Origin: Micromussa lordhowensis
Lineage: Eukaryota; Cnidaria; Anthozoa; Scleractinia; Lobophylliidae
NCBI GenBank assembly: GCA_964020085.1
Contig: OZ026604.1
Span: forward strand, 15,866,455-15,930,454
Direction: 5' to 3'
Length of the DNA stretch: 64,000 nucleotides
Below the pieces are notes generated by a model. The model searched no databases. It was given only the letters and a program-made list of their open reading frames with translations, and was not told the DNA's origin. Shown piece after piece: positions 21,772 to 33,756 of the stretch; position 1 is the stretch's first letter; every line of letters starts with the position of its first letter. A program made the translations under genes and the position numbers.

Positions 21772-22309
21772 GTGTTCAACTAGCATCCTATTCAGGGAGG
21801 GAGTGGAAATACTCATGGTTGCTTCATGCTACAAAAACCAGAGATAAGCACTGCTCTGATAGACCACCTTGCTTGTGTGCAGACTTTTAATAATATTACT
21901 GTTATAAAGTAACTGCGTGCTAATATGGCAATTCCTGTGTGATCAATTTTGCAGTCAATGAAGAATGTCACCTGTAGAAAACTTGGCACTGACAGAAGCA
22001 AGGCTCCAGAGAAGCTGGGGACGTTCCAAGATATCTCGCTGTGTTCAACTAGCATCCTATTCAGGGAGGGAGTGGAAATACTCATGGTTGCTTCATGCTA
22101 CAAAAATCAGAGATAAGCACTGCTCTGATAGACCATCTTGCCTGTGTGCAGACTTTTTATAATATTACTGTTATAAAGTAATTGCGTGCTAATATGGCAA
22201 TTCCTGTGTGATCAATTTTGCAGTCAATGAAGAATGTCACCTGTAGAAAACTTGTCACTGACAGAAGCAAGGCTCCAGAGAAGCTGGGGACGTTCAAAGA
22301 TATCTCGCT
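21772..22309 (+). repeat. 269-bp tandem duplication
   Basis: The unit 21772-22040 (starting GTGTTCAACTAGCATCC, ending AAGATATCTCGCT) is repeated directly at 22041-22309 with only a few differences. Each unit contains a splice-acceptor-like TCAATTTTGCAG followed by an open stretch (SMKNVTCRKL, then TDRSKAPEKLGTF). After the second unit, the frame continues to 22406 (FPTSGLNTGGVIACSLAGMG). This could be a duplicated exon of an unidentified gene or part of a repeat. Confidence 0.75.
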
Positions 22310-22406
22310 CTTTGGGAGCTATGAATTTCCAACTTCTGGCCTTAACACTGGAGGAGTTATAGCTTGTTCTCTGGCAGGCATGGGAAAAGAACCTAAAAAA
22401 AACTGA

Positions 22407-23256
22407 ACAGCAGCTAAAAAGTCTAGCCAACTGCAGAAGTCCTATCACAGGTGCAACTGGTGCTGTGAGGTCCGAAGAAATTCCCAATCTTCAGGGAACA
22501 CCTGGTCATGTAGGAGTAGGAATGGCAGTCAGGAGGTATACAGTGTCTGATTCGTCCAACATGAGATGGAGCATCAACGGAGCTCGGATTCCTCTGAGAT
22601 GGTTGGCACTGACCAGCTTAAGGAGAACCTCCTAAAACCAGGCTTTGCACTAAGATTTTTCTTTCAAGTGATCTGTCTTTGTCGATGGCAAAGGAAAGAA
22701 GGACGAATAGCATCGGAACTAGCCGTAATATACCGCCACGCTTTTGAGATTTGGAAGTTGACCTTTGGTAAGGCGGCAACGCCCCCAAATCCCATTAGCT
22801 CGATTTCGCGTACCTGGTACAGCCTATATCCAACGGATCATCACGTGCACACCATGCCTTGACATAAATTACATTATGTCAGGCCATAATGTCTGGTTTT
22901 ATATCAAGGCATGTTATAGACCAAAAACAGTGGCCCATCCCTTAGCGCTAGCTTTGCTTGAATACCCGGTAACTTGCAATTATACGAGATTATTCACACA
23001 AACAACTGTGTTGGATAAATCTGGCCACGATTGTGGCAAGTTTAATCACATCAAATGTAACAGAATCCCAACACAGCGATCTATACAAAAGTTATTCATA
23101 AATAACTGATAAAAGTGGGGCGACAAAATTTCGCCACAAGCCACACCTCTGTGGCTGAAGCCCCACAGCCGACGAAACAAGCAAAGCTCGCGTGTAAGCT
23201 GGAAGGCAGAAATATTCGAATAACTATCGTCATACCACCAACGACAGGTAAAATTG
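22407..23256. other. Non-coding stretch, no gene recognised
   Basis: Contains a small inverted pair around CCTTGACATAAATTACATTA / TATATCAAGGCATG (about 22855-22915). No credible coding sequence. Confidence 0.4.
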
Positions 23257-23540
23257 ACGACAATGAAACCGCAGCCCGACTCTGAACAGTAACATTAAGA
23301 GTCGATAAAGTTACATGTAACTTGAGTGAGGTACTTAATCCAATAAAAAGTTGTTAAATGAAAAAATGACGACAATGAAACCGCAGCCCTTGTCTGAACA
23401 GTAACCTTGAGCGTCGATTAAGTTAGCTAAGACTTAGGTACTTAAACTAAGAAAAAGGTGATATGTAATTATAAGTCTACATGACGACAATGAAACCGCA
23501 GCCCTTGTCTGAACGGAAACATTGAGCGTCAAACCGATAA
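23257..23540 (+). repeat. Three tandem copies of a ~113-bp repeat
   Basis: The phrase ACGACAATGAAACCGCAGCC starts at about 23257, 23369 and 23484. Each is followed by a CTGAACAGTAAC-like and a GAGCGTCGAT-like phrase. The array lies just upstream of the tyrosine-recombinase remnant and may be a terminal or internal repeat of the same element. Confidence 0.75.
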
Positions 23541-23760
23541 TAAGGTGACAAGTGATTATGAACAGAAACATAAACAAAAGAAGAGATCAATGTCTGCTCA
23601 GTAGCAGCCCAATGTCTGACCTACTTAACATCGATACTCAACAGTCACCATTGCTGTACCTAATACGAGATGCTGAGGCCCAGCAAGTATACTTAGCATC
23701 CCGAATGCCTTACCTACGTACCGAAAATTCAACAGCTAGCTCAAGTAATTAAATAATTAA

Positions 23761-23925
23761 TTAATTGGCGTAAAGAGCCTCTGACCTCAAGTAAACTTTA
23801 AAAGCGTCTGATTTCCAACGACCAAGAGCACGGATTTGCGCATCGGAATATCCTTGTTCAGCTGCGTGGCACGCACCACCGATACGAAAGCTATGGCTTT
23901 TGTACCGACTAGTGTCAAGACCACA
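23761..23925 (-). pseudogene. Tyrosine recombinase C-terminal fragment (DIRS/Ngaro/Crypton type)
   Basis: The minus-strand frame ends TAA at 23761-23763. It encodes YKSHSFRIGGACHAAEQG, then IRALGRWKSDAFKVYLRS. This is the catalytic C-terminus of a tyrosine recombinase: the His-x-x-Arg pair (HSFR), a Gly-Arg-Trp (second His/Lys position) and the nucleophilic Tyr of KVYLRS. The wording is typical of animal DIRS/Ngaro-like or Crypton-like elements. Only about 50 codons remain. The upstream end is lost at about 23930. Confidence 0.7.
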
Positions 23926-24030
23926 ATAAGATTAATGTTGCCAATAAAGAAACCTCTTAGTGTCTCAAATTTAATTAATAAACAATTCAGTTTAATTAGT
24001 TATTTCATATGATCATTTCTGTTTTAATTT

Positions 24031-24388
24031 TCAAATCAAATCAAATTTCCAATCTCTCTCCGGCCAAGCATTTGAAATGGGCGTTTGTGTGACATAGTAA
24101 TGGGCTCCCAGAATTTCAACTTCACTTGATCCATAACCTCTGAAGCTAGCATCCTCTGGGGGTGGCACAGCTAATGGATCGAAAACAGAGAGGCTTGAAA
24201 TGACAGGCAATGCTGCTTGGAACCAGTTATCGATGTTCTGCTTTAAAGACTGCACATACTTGTTGATTGAGCAAGTTGGTAACTTCCCTGTACTGGTAGG
24301 GAGTTGGATTTACACCAAACAGGGAGAGCCTACCATCCTCTGCAAGGTCTGCTTGCATGTGTGTAATTACAGTTTTGGCTTCCACAAT
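24031..24388 (-). pseudogene. hAT transposase, 3' part (separated by ISL2EU insertion)
   Basis: The minus-strand frames here (VEAKTVITHMQADLAEDGRL; then SLKQNIDNWFQAALPVI and the block up to RDWKFDL) continue the hAT frame that stops at 28295 on the other side of the ISL2EU-like element. The target dinucleotide AT lies at both junctions. It belongs to the ZNF862/KIAA1586-like group of hAT-derived proteins. A one-base shift separates the two frames near 24235. Confidence 0.65.
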
Positions 24389-24570
24389 AGAGCTTTTTAT
24401 CGATACGGTGGCCATCTTGAATAAATTAATTGTAAATCTTATTATGGGATGCTGAGGGGGCAAACCAATGGAAGCGTGTCTGTGTTACTCTATTTAGATC
24501 TATTTGATCTCGTTTTATTTCGATCATCTCAAATATTCCTGCGAAAGTAAGCTTCTACAGACATAAAAAA

Positions 24571-26201
24571 ATGGGAAAAGGCGATCGTTGTGCCGTATTT
24601 GGATGCAATAATGATCGCAGATTTCCCGAAAAGTATGTGATTAAAGACCATACAGGTTTCTTCGGGGGAAAACCACACATACGATTTTGGTCCTGCAAGA
24701 ATCCAAACAAGTTCAGGGATTGGACCAGAAGGCTTAACAGGAAGAATTTCAAGGTGAATGAAAGCACTAAAGTTTGCTCAAATCATTTTGAATTAGGAAG
24801 GCCGGTTGAAAGTCATCCAGATCAAACACTTTTTCTGAAGGGATACGATCGAGAGGAAGTTACACGGAAAAGAAAGGCACCCATGGTAAGGTTACCGGTG
24901 CCACCAAAGGCTACGAAGACTAGAAAATCAGGAAATGCTGAAAAAAAGATGAACAGGGATGTAGCCAATAATTTGAATGCTGAACAGGATGTGCAAAATG
25001 ACAGTAATGTGATTCATGTTTCAGACACTGAACCAATGTCAGAGGAAAATTGTTGTGCAGGTGACAATGTGAAGGACCGCAATCTTGAAGGGACTCCAGT
25101 TTTACAGCAAGGGAAAGTAACTGACTCCCGTTTGGAAGAAGAACATTATACCCCTAACAAAGAAAGCTCGCAGTCCAAACAGGGAACTACTGATTATGAA
25201 AACCCTCAAAATACTAAGAAAAATGACCCAGAATTTAGTATAGATAGAATTAAACACTCAGACAGCCTTATGAAACTATAAACTGGCTGTCCAAATTATG
25301 TTACTTTTTTGTTTATTTTAAACAAAGTAGAACCCAAAGTTGGAAAGCTACATTTCCACAAGGGGAAGATTACAAACATTGATTTAACTACAACAAAAAA
25401 CTACCAGCAAAGCCCCAGCAAGCCTGGCTGTAGAGGAAAACCTGGTCCACGTAGTGAACTTAATGCTGAAAATCAGTTGCTTATGACCTTGATGAAGATA
25501 CGGCTAGATTTACATATTGAAGACTTAGCATTTAGATTTAGTGTTAGTGCAGCATCTGTTTCCCGTATCATCTCAACCTGGATAGAATTTCTTGGTAGGG
25601 AACTTGAACCCCTCATTTATTGGCCCACTATGGAACAGACACTATCTTACAATCCAAAGTGTTTTGTTGGAAACCTGAAAAAAGTTGAAGGTATTATAGA
25701 CTGTACTGAGCAACATAAATATTATTGTAAAGCCCTCAAATGCAAAACTACAGTATCAGACCTACAGCCAGTACAAAAGTGCAAATACTCTTAAAAAATT
25801 GGTTGTTTGCACCAAGTCTGGCTCAGTAAGTTACATATCAGATGCATATGGAAGAGCAGCCTCAGGTTGTTACATAACTGAAGATTGTGGAGTAATTAAT
25901 AAATTCACCAGGGGCATGGTAGCACTAGTAGACTGGAGCTTTAATGTGCAAGATGTATTCTTGAAGCATCATGTGACAGTGGCCATGCCCCCTTTCACAA
26001 AGGGCAAGAAACAATTCACCAAGGGGCAGGTTGAACAAGCAAAAACTATTTCCAGGGCACGCATTCACGTTGAGAGGGCATCTTAAAGAATTTAAATTGT
26101 TAAAACATGAGCTACCATTGAACATGCTTGACTTAGCTGATTGTATCTGGGTCATTGCCGGAGCAATAACAAACCTGCAGCCACCTCTTGTCTTTGAATG
26201 A
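24571..26201 (+). pseudogene. ISL2EU-like transposase with THAP domain, broken
   Basis: Starts ATG 24571. The N-terminus is a THAP-type C2CH zinc finger: CAVFGC, a Trp in the core, then CSNHF and a Pro-containing end (residues 1-90). A long charged linker follows. An in-frame TAA (25279-25281) precedes a helix-turn-helix (LAFRFSVSAASVSRIIST) and a DDE_4 domain: Asp in GIIDCTE, Asp in SYISDAYGRAAS, Glu in ARIHVERA. Frameshifts near 25770 and 26080 separate the parts, and the last frame ends at TGA 26199-26201. THAP domains often guide DNA binding at transposon ends. The gene is inactive as it stands. Confidence 0.8.
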
Positions 26202-26299
26202 TTACAAAAGGCTTTTCTTTTGGAAAACATGCAGGCCCTTCTTTGTTGTTGATATTGATGTGATACATTTTGATTGAAGTTATTGATTGTAAACCTTAG

Positions 26300-28147
26300 T
26301 TAAGAAGCACAAATTGAAGCATCAACTAAGTCCTTAAGAATTGACCTAGCAATTACCTTAGATAATATTTTGTTTGTGAAAAGCTCAGGACATATATAGT
26401 TGTTAAAGAAATGTTCAAACTTTGGCAGATTTGCTGCATAGTTCGGATTAAGCTTAATCCTCTCTGTGAATGTGTCCTTTGTAGTGTAAACATAGAAGTA
26501 CTCTTCTTGTTTTTCACATACAAACATCTGATGTTGCACCTGAGTGAAATACCTATGCCTATTGTAAAGTTGGAACTCTGGGAGAGTTGTTTCCCCTGTA
26601 GTACTTGTTGCAGTAGACCTAACCAAGCAGCTCCCCTTCTCATGGACATACTCGGACACTACCTTGCCTCTGTGTGTCCAGGGGCATTTCCATTCAAAGA
26701 GGGTGTCTGGGCAGCAGTTGCATGTACAGTAACCATCTGGACTTGCTGCTATATAAGGGTATTTTGCTGAAATTACTAGACCGGATTCTGTGCATCTAAA
26801 ACCTTTATGAGTTTTTTTCATTGTTTTGTTGAATGTTTTCCGGGCAACTGGCTCTGTCTGTGTGCCCCGCTGAACTGATTTGCTTTTCACCTCAGGAAGG
26901 TAGCCACATAGGTCAGCACAAAGATTTTCAGCTGCAGTTTCATTTCTTACTGTCATATTTGAGTCATACTTCACAATTACATCATGTGCTTTTGAGGCAG
27001 TACTTCTTCCAATTCTGTATTGTTTCCACTTTGAGTTCTTAGATTGCTCTTTTGTTGATCTGTAGACAAGATCAGCCTCATCCTGTGTTATTTTCATTTT
27101 CTCTTTAAGAGCTGTACACTTTTCCTGAAGACTGGCATTTGGTGTTTTCTTGTTTATCTCTTCAACTATTTCTGGCAGTGTTGGTGGGAGACTGACAGAG
27201 GTAGCTGATTCTATTTCTTGTGTTTTATTAGCCACATAGTCCGTTTTGATAAAGCACAGCAGTGAACTATTCCCATCAGATGCCATAGCTAATTTCTCCC
27301 AGTCTTCATGGCCAAAGTTTGAAGACCTATCCTCCGGTGCTCTTGGGTCAAATAAACTCCTGCTTATACATCCCCCATCGTCTGGACTTTGGAGACCAGA
27401 TTTGGTTTTCTTAATTTTCATATTTTTAGTCTTGTCTGGCTGGTGAATTTTCTTGCGCTTGTTACTTGTCTTTCTCCCCCATTGGTGTGGGATGGATGTA
27501 CAAGTCTTATTGTTTCCCCACCCTTACTTCATATTCAATGTGATGCAATAATGCAGAAACATGCTTGCAGCTCTCTCCATACCCGGCGAGGCACCCGCAC
27601 TCACCTGTAAGTATATCCCCACTTCCAGTACTGAGGCAAACCCATACACTGTAACGATTTTCTCCGATTCTTGTTTGCGGTACAACTTTTCCACGAACGT
27701 AACAAACTTCACGCATTCTGATATATTATTGTACTCAACATCGGAGACATGACCGCTTTCATACAGATTTTTTCCTTCTTTCATGGATTTTCTATCATTG
27801 TTTTCAAACAAGTATGTTTCAATATCAGTCATTGTCGTATCGGGGAAATATTGACTTCCTGACGACCAGTTTGCTAGATCCTCTGGAAAAGGAAGCGATA
27901 TTCCATCCATTAAGAGTTTTCCCTTTCTTCTCGCTAAAATTTCAGCTTCTTCTTGCTCTTTGGTGCTACACAGTTGCAAATGTAGCCAGGAAGCGTAGTA
28001 AACCTTTGAAATTAAGTCGCCCTTGCGAGTATCACTGGTGATAACAATACCACGATCTTTCAAATACTTTCGCAATTTCTCAACGTTCCACACATTAAGC
28101 TCCTCTTTGCTAAACTCTTTCGTGTTCTCGTCCGGTTGATCACCCAT
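26300..28147 (-). pseudogene. SAP/SWIM-finger YqaJ-type nuclease of ISL2EU element, frameshifted
   Basis: Minus strand from the likely ATG at 28147 (an ORF extends to 28240, but upstream residues look untranslated). Residues 10-50 (LNVWNVEKLRKYLKDRG) resemble a SAP DNA-binding motif. Further on is a SWIM zinc finger, GECGCLAGYGESCKH, reached after one frameshift near 27640 and left by another near 27530. The frame 27421-26300 then encodes a YqaJ-like viral-recombinase nuclease: GRSTASKAHDV, AASPDGYC (catalytic Asp) and FEWKCPW (Glu-x-Lys). The enzyme family is lambda-exonuclease-like (PD-D/ExK). It is part of the transposon and converges on the transposase. Confidence 0.8.
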
Positions 28148-28294
28148 AATACTTAATTTACAGAATATGCAGCGCTGTAGACTGAAGTGACATATCCCGT
28201 CACGGAAACATTTCGCGTGTTTGCCCCCTGGGAATCCCATAATATGCTTTAAATTAATAAATTCAAAATGGCCGCCGTATCAGTAAAAAGGTCT

Positions 28295-29900
28295 ATTCTA
28301 TCTAAGGCAATCTGAGTTGCCTTTATGGCAGGTGTAATTCATGCAAAATGGATAGTTCCCTTCTGGAAGGTCTTGCTAAGGGTGGTAAGAACAGGGAGGA
28401 CATGACATAGAATGTAAATAGCACCAATAAATTTGGGGGTTCTCATCTTCGATAACAAGCCTGCAGCAACGGCATCTGCCTCAGAAAAATGCTGTAGTGT
28501 CTGCATGAGGGGAACAAAGTCAAGATAGACTCCCTCAACTGAGCGATCTAGGGATAACCATCTGGTTCTGTATGATTTCCGCACTTTTCTTAGCACCTTC
28601 TTCTTCGCTGCACCTGTGATTTGTGCAATGGATTTGTATGCCAGTTGAATCTTCAAGTACTTTGAGCTCTTCTTTGGTGAATTTTCAAAGAATTTTCATA
28701 ATCGTCGTAGGATGGTTTTCACAACAGAAATATAACTTGCTTCATCATTGGCATCAACGCAGGACAATGCCAGCCTATGGCAAATGCAGTGGAATGAAAT
28801 TATCTTGTTGTTTAAATCTGAGCTTGGCGGCTAACCCATTCCTTTTCCCTGTCATGACAGCAGCCCTATCAGTTGCTATGCTTAGGGTTAGTTTACTGTC
28901 ATAAAGTTGTTTTGTCAGAACTTAAAGGAGCACATCTGCAGTAGCGCCATCTGCCTCTGGGTCATTCAGGACATCCTCAATAAAGAGAAATTTGACTTCC
29001 TGTCGTGAAGTTGAGGTATTGATGTAGCTGACAAAAGCAACCATTTGTTCCACAACTGCAACATCAGTAGCATCATTAGCAAAAAGACCATAAATCCCTG
29101 CTACTCGGACATTTTCCAGGATCATCTCCTTGATTGTCATGCCAATGGTAAGAAATACTTCTCTCACTGAATATTCAGAATGATGCCTATAATACTGGAT
29201 ATCATTAAGCCCTACTTGTTCGAGAAATTCAAGAAATGGGATCAACTTCCGGTTAGAAATTTTGTGCTTTGCAAGAAAATAACAAGCTCTGAAAACACTT
29301 GACAGCACCTTCTCTCTCTCTTGATGAAACACAGAAACCTGGCTTAGCATTTCAGCTGTTGTGGCGGCGTGATGCTGCTCGCTTGAAGCGTGTTCTTCCA
29401 GTGCCAGTTTCCGAAATCGTGTCGCTGGTTCACTACTGTAGGTCTTGGACTTGTTACTAAGATTCTGGGTGGCATGTTTGTTACATAGTATACAGAACAT
29501 TCCATGATTTTGTTCACTGAAGACCAACCAGTGAATGCCAGTCTGCAAATAGCCAGTTATAATTAAACTTGAACTTCAGTTGCTTCTGGCTTCTCAACTC
29601 TGAAGGTGAGAGATTCATGCACTTGTTTTGGCAATTGTAGGAGCTATGTAATGCGAGACCCGGAAAACAGGTTTTTAATGTCTTGAGCATCTCTTCAGCG
29701 GCCACAGGTTTTACATTATTGCTAAACTGGGAGGTACTAGGTGCACTGATAGTAGCAGAGACAATTGTAGAGCTTGGTGCAAGATTAAAGGAAGAACTAG
29801 CCTGAGGTACATTTTCAGACAGACTAGACATAACTGCGGTTGTGTTAGAAGTGATAGAAGATGCAGGGAATGTATCAGTGGCAGTAGAAATAGAGGGCAA
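28295..29900 (-). pseudogene. hAT transposase (ZNF862/KIAA1586-like), 5' and middle part, broken
   Basis: Minus strand. A Ser/Thr-rich leader (29900-29600) is followed, after a frameshift near 29550, by a TTF-type zinc-finger region (IHWLVFSEQNHGMFCILCNK) and a DUF4371-like block (GMTIKEMILENVRVAGIYGL, then VEQMVAFVSYINT). Next come SKLTLSIATDRAAVMTGKGN (the hAT second Asp region) and, after another break, RTRWLSLDRSVEGVYLDF. The frame is then cut by the ISL2EU-like insertion and resumes at 24388. Typical hAT folding residues are present, but several frameshifts kill it. Confidence 0.75.
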
Positions 29901-30661
29901 GTCATCTGTAGATGAAGAACAAATAATTCAACGATGAAACCTGCAAATAAAGTCTGCTCCACTAAGCTTAACATAATCATTGTTCAGTTTCTTACTTACA
30001 GTTTACATGACTGTGGCTCTAAAAATATTGTGCAACGCTTATACTTTTTTCTCTCTCTTATGTTACTTTTCTTCAACAAATTTAATACTAGGAACTTCTT
30101 TGAAATAGTACTAAGCTTTAACTGCAAGGGAAAATAGAAGTGCTCAAAACTCAGAATTCAGAAGAGACTGCACTAGCAAGCGAGTTCAAGTGTTAACTTG
30201 ACGTTCGTATCGATCACTGTCGCATGTCAGCGGCTGTTGAATTAATTTAATACTCAGCTAAAAGGAAGTAGGTTATGCTATTTTATTGATTTTCACTCAC
30301 CACCGCTTTCCTGACGCTTTGGTTGAAAACCAAATTCTAATAGACCTTTCTGGTGTTTTGCACGTGTTGACGCCATTTTGTAAACATTTCTGAATGGATT
30401 ATGGGGGTTTTCCCTTGCTGTGAGAGGAATGGAAAGGAAACATGGTGGACATCATTTCGAGGGGTGAATTTTCCAAAAACAAGCAGGATTGCTTCAACAA
30501 ATTATGCATTTTCAAAGCGGTAAGATCTGCTAGATATCTTCAAGGCATTGGTTGGAAGGGGAAAGCAATATTTTCCCATAAAAGCAATGGGATTTCATCT
30601 TTGAACAGACAAACATTCATTGCATAATTTCGGAAATATTTCACTGAAACAGCCGGTAACA

Positions 30662-30715
30662 TTTACTTGAACAGCCGGTAAAAATAACCGGTTACCGGTT
30701 CTTAACAAAAACCCT
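30662..30715 (-). repeat. Probable hAT terminal inverted repeat
   Basis: On the minus strand the sequence starts CAGGGTTTTTGTTAAGAACC and continues with ACCGGTAACCGGTT and subterminal ACCGGCTGTT copies. CAGGG starts are typical of hAT termini, and the position is right for the 5' end of the minus-strand hAT. The opposite end was not found near 24000. Confidence 0.45.
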
Positions 30716-31874
30716 GAAAGTATATAGTATTTAGAGGAAATTGTTTGTGCTAATCTCACTAGCAATGCAGCAATGTTCTAAAGGATTGCAAATGTGCCTC
30801 TTCTAATTAATTTTTGCAATGATTACAGAACATACTTATGTTGACAAGTATCAAGTATACTCTTCTCAATAATTATTTCAAGTTTTGATTTCAATTTTTT
30901 TAAATCTCTCATTTCTAGAAGCAAGTCTACATCACCAGCCACCATGCGTCTGGCTTATGTTTGACGCAATTGTACATTATAGCTCTCTTGCAAAAAGAAG
31001 ATCTACACACAGTCTCTTAAACTTATTTTCTCCATCCATAACTAAAATATTTCAGAGTATATTAATTTACTTGATCATGCATGTAGGTTGACTTGCATAA
31101 CATCTGTTAAGAAATTTTCACTCTGGTCAAACTGCATGAAATACAAAAGGAATGTAGTTTGAATGACAACAAAACTAAAAGACAAGGCAATTCAAATTTC
31201 TTATTTGAAGTATTTTAAAATACATGTAAGCTTACAAATTAAATCACAGGTTTCAAATCAAACTTAACTTCTTATTAGTTATTACTATTAATGCAGCCAG
31301 AATTTCAATGTGTGTATACAAAATAAAACAATAAAGAAACAATGGAACCAAAACTTAAGAAGAACTTAAGCTTACCTTGGACTCCACAAGGAGAGAAAGC
31401 GAGTGGAAACCATTAAATTCTCTAGCCAAGAAAAAGAGCTATGAACTTAATTTCTCATCTGCTAAACACGATCTCACTTTCTGGCTTTACTCTCATGGGT
31501 GTCTTGTATCAATTACATGTATTTGACCTCACCGACCATACTGTTGTGACCAATACATGACCACAGTCATAAAAACCTCTACCAGTTTACATCTACATGT
31601 GAACAAAAGCCAATAAGCAAAAAGCAACATATTTACGAAAGAAAAACACATGAAACCAAAATGGCTGACTTCAATCTTAGAGGTGCTTGACAAACTTGTA
31701 CCCAGGCTCTCCATTTATCTAGCAAAAGTGTATGCCTTTCTAGGACCCCCTTGTTGAAAAACCTTCCTGAAGAAGACTATTGAACACTCTTGGACAAAAA
31801 CAATACTTAGCAGGGGAGGTAAGAGAAAAAATGTTCAATCCAATTTTAATGAATAAATTAAGCAGAATAGAGTG
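30716..31874. other. Intron sequence, no gene seen
   Basis: About 1.1 kb of AT-rich RhoGAP intron with no recognised element until the LINE at 31875. Confidence 0.4.
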
Positions 31875-33242
31875 AGTGAGTGCTACATCCTTCGCTACAT
31901 CCTGTTTTGATGATTGAGAAACTCAAGGCATATGGCTTCTCAGACAAATCCGTTAATCTTATGCAATCTTTCCTAGGGTCCAGAAAAAATCGAGTAAAGC
32001 TACAAGATCTTAAAAGTGTATGGAAAGAACAAACAAGAGGGTGTCCTCAGGGTTCATCTTTTGGACCTCTCTTGTGGAACCTATCCCAAAACGACCTCCC
32101 ATCATATACAGAGTCAGAGAATCTCTTTATGTACGCAGACGACCACCAAATATACACGATTGGCAACTCCATAGAGATTGCCGCCCAAGAGCTTAAGGAA
32201 GAAACTGAGAAGATCACGCAGTGGTACAAAGAAAACCTCTTAACAGCCAATCCTAGCAAATTTCAGATTATTGTCATCAACCCAGAGTCTTCAAAAACCG
32301 AAGACTGCGTAGATGAAGTATGGCTTGAAATTGACTCAAGAACCGTTAAGTCTTCCAACAAAATTACAATTTTGGGAGTAAACATTGATGACAAACTAAC
32401 ATTTAGCGCACATATTAAAGACATTAGCAAGAGAGCAAGTAAAAAAGTTGGCGTGTTACTGAGGTTGCAAAATCTCATACCTTACTCTGCTAAACTACAA
32501 TTGTACAAATCTGGTATTCTACCTTACTTGATGTACTGTGACGTAGTATGGCATTTTTGTAAATTGTCCGATAAACGCAAACTGGAACGAGTTCAAGAGC
32601 GTGGATTGAGAGCTGTTTTTAAGTCAAAATCTGAATCTTATGGTGAACTATTGGAAAGAGCCTGTCTCCCCACTTTGTATTACGAAACATAGCCACCTTG
32701 ATGTACAAAGTTAAAAACGGCCCTGTACCTCAGTACATTTCCGAACTTTTCGACGTGCCCCATAAGGGATACAACCTAAGAAATGCGGACTTTAATATCC
32801 CACGGTTTAGAACAGTACGCTACGGCAAACACTCGTTACGCTATCTTGGACCGCTCTTATGGAGCAAACTAATTCCATCAGATAGAGAGAGTCCAACACT
32901 GAACTGCTTTAAGCATAACATTAAGAAAAAAGAGTTAACTCTCCTCTTAGAAGACTGCAGAAATTGCGATTTATGTTTCTAATTTCATTTGAAGTTGGAT
33001 TAAACTTAGGCTGAACTATAATTGTGGCAAATTAGTTTTAATATATTTTAAGACTTTACTTGTTAGTGCTCTCAATTAGTATACATGTGTAACAATTAGC
33101 TCTGATACATTTTAAGGTTTTTTACCTTTTAGATCTTTCCTACTTGTGTAAGTACCCTAATTTTAAGGTATCTATTTAAGATTTTACTAGTGTCCCCAAT
33201 TAGTTTGTTAAAAGCTAAATACCTCGGCACTGAAATAAAGTC

Positions 33243-33277
<35 letters not shown>
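31875..33277 (+). mobile_element. 5'-truncated LINE with (TAC)n tail
   Basis: Begins inside the reverse transcriptase, carries the RT C-terminal half and thumb, a 3' UTR of about 260 bp and ends in a TAC microsatellite at 33243-33277. Tandem-trinucleotide tails are usual for L2/CR1/Rex1-type LINEs. Confidence 0.8.
31880..32982 (+). pseudogene. LINE reverse transcriptase, 3' half, one frameshift
   Basis: The frame carries GCPQGSSFGPLLWNL (RT motif 4), then LFMYADDHQIY (the YADD catalytic box) and KITILGVNIDDKLTFSAHI (motif 7/thumb). At 32690-32692 it meets a TAG because of a one-base shift, and the next frame (32698-32982) continues with ATLMYKVKNGPVPQYISELF and ends in YLGPLLWSKLIPSD. The latter is the typical conserved C-terminus of this LINE group. 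The copy lacks endonuclease and most RT fingers, so it is dead on arrival. Confidence 0.85.
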
Positions 33278-33278
<1 letters not shown>

Positions 33279-33756
33279 AAACAATGGACATTGCCTCAGT
33301 CATATTTTTTCTGGCTACAGCCCTGGTTCCTGACAAAAGAGATTGTTGTTACAAGCTAGGGATGACTTCACAATGCCTGATTGCAAGAAGACATATTAAA
33401 CATCATTTAAGAAATAGAAACCATGTGCCGTGTCTCTATCGAGTTTTAGGAACACAAGTGAAAGTTTGGGAGAATGAGAAATGCTGTGGGAATACGAGCC
33501 GCAGGCGAGTGTTTCCACAGAAGAAAAAGAAAAGCAACTTGTTTACTTCGATCATCAAAATGTAAATTCTCTTTGTTTGCGCCCTCATTACGTCAACGGC
33601 TCGTGCTAGATCTGTGTTTCTATCAAGTTATAGAAACACGGTTTTAAACCAATAAGCGTGCATATTTGCATTGGGTTATTTTCTAAAATTTTATACATAC
33701 ACAAGTAGCACATGTATTCACAACTTCTTATGATGTCAAGACTCAAGAAACCTCAC
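33278..33756. other. Spacer with a 26-bp palindrome
   Basis: GTGTTTCTAT and ATAGAAACAC flank a short CAAGTT-type loop at about 33615-33640, a perfect hairpin. Otherwise no feature was recognised. It lies just downstream of the RhoGAP exon in its intron. Confidence 0.5.

Larger units (their letters stand above)
24389..28294. mobile_element. ISL2EU-like DNA transposon (THAP-DDE transposase plus SAP/SWIM/YqaJ nuclease)
   Basis: A 3906-bp element flanked by AT on both sides (24387-24388 and 28295-28296). Its ends are imperfect inverted repeats of about 75 bp: the left starts AGAGCTTTTTATCGATACGG, and the right, reverse-complemented, starts AGACCTTTTTACTGATACGG. Both pass through ATTATGGGAT to GGGGGCAAAC. 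It carries two converging genes: a transposase (plus strand) and a YqaJ-type nuclease (minus strand), the gene pair known for ISL2EU-type elements. It is inserted in a hAT transposase frame. Confidence 0.85.
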
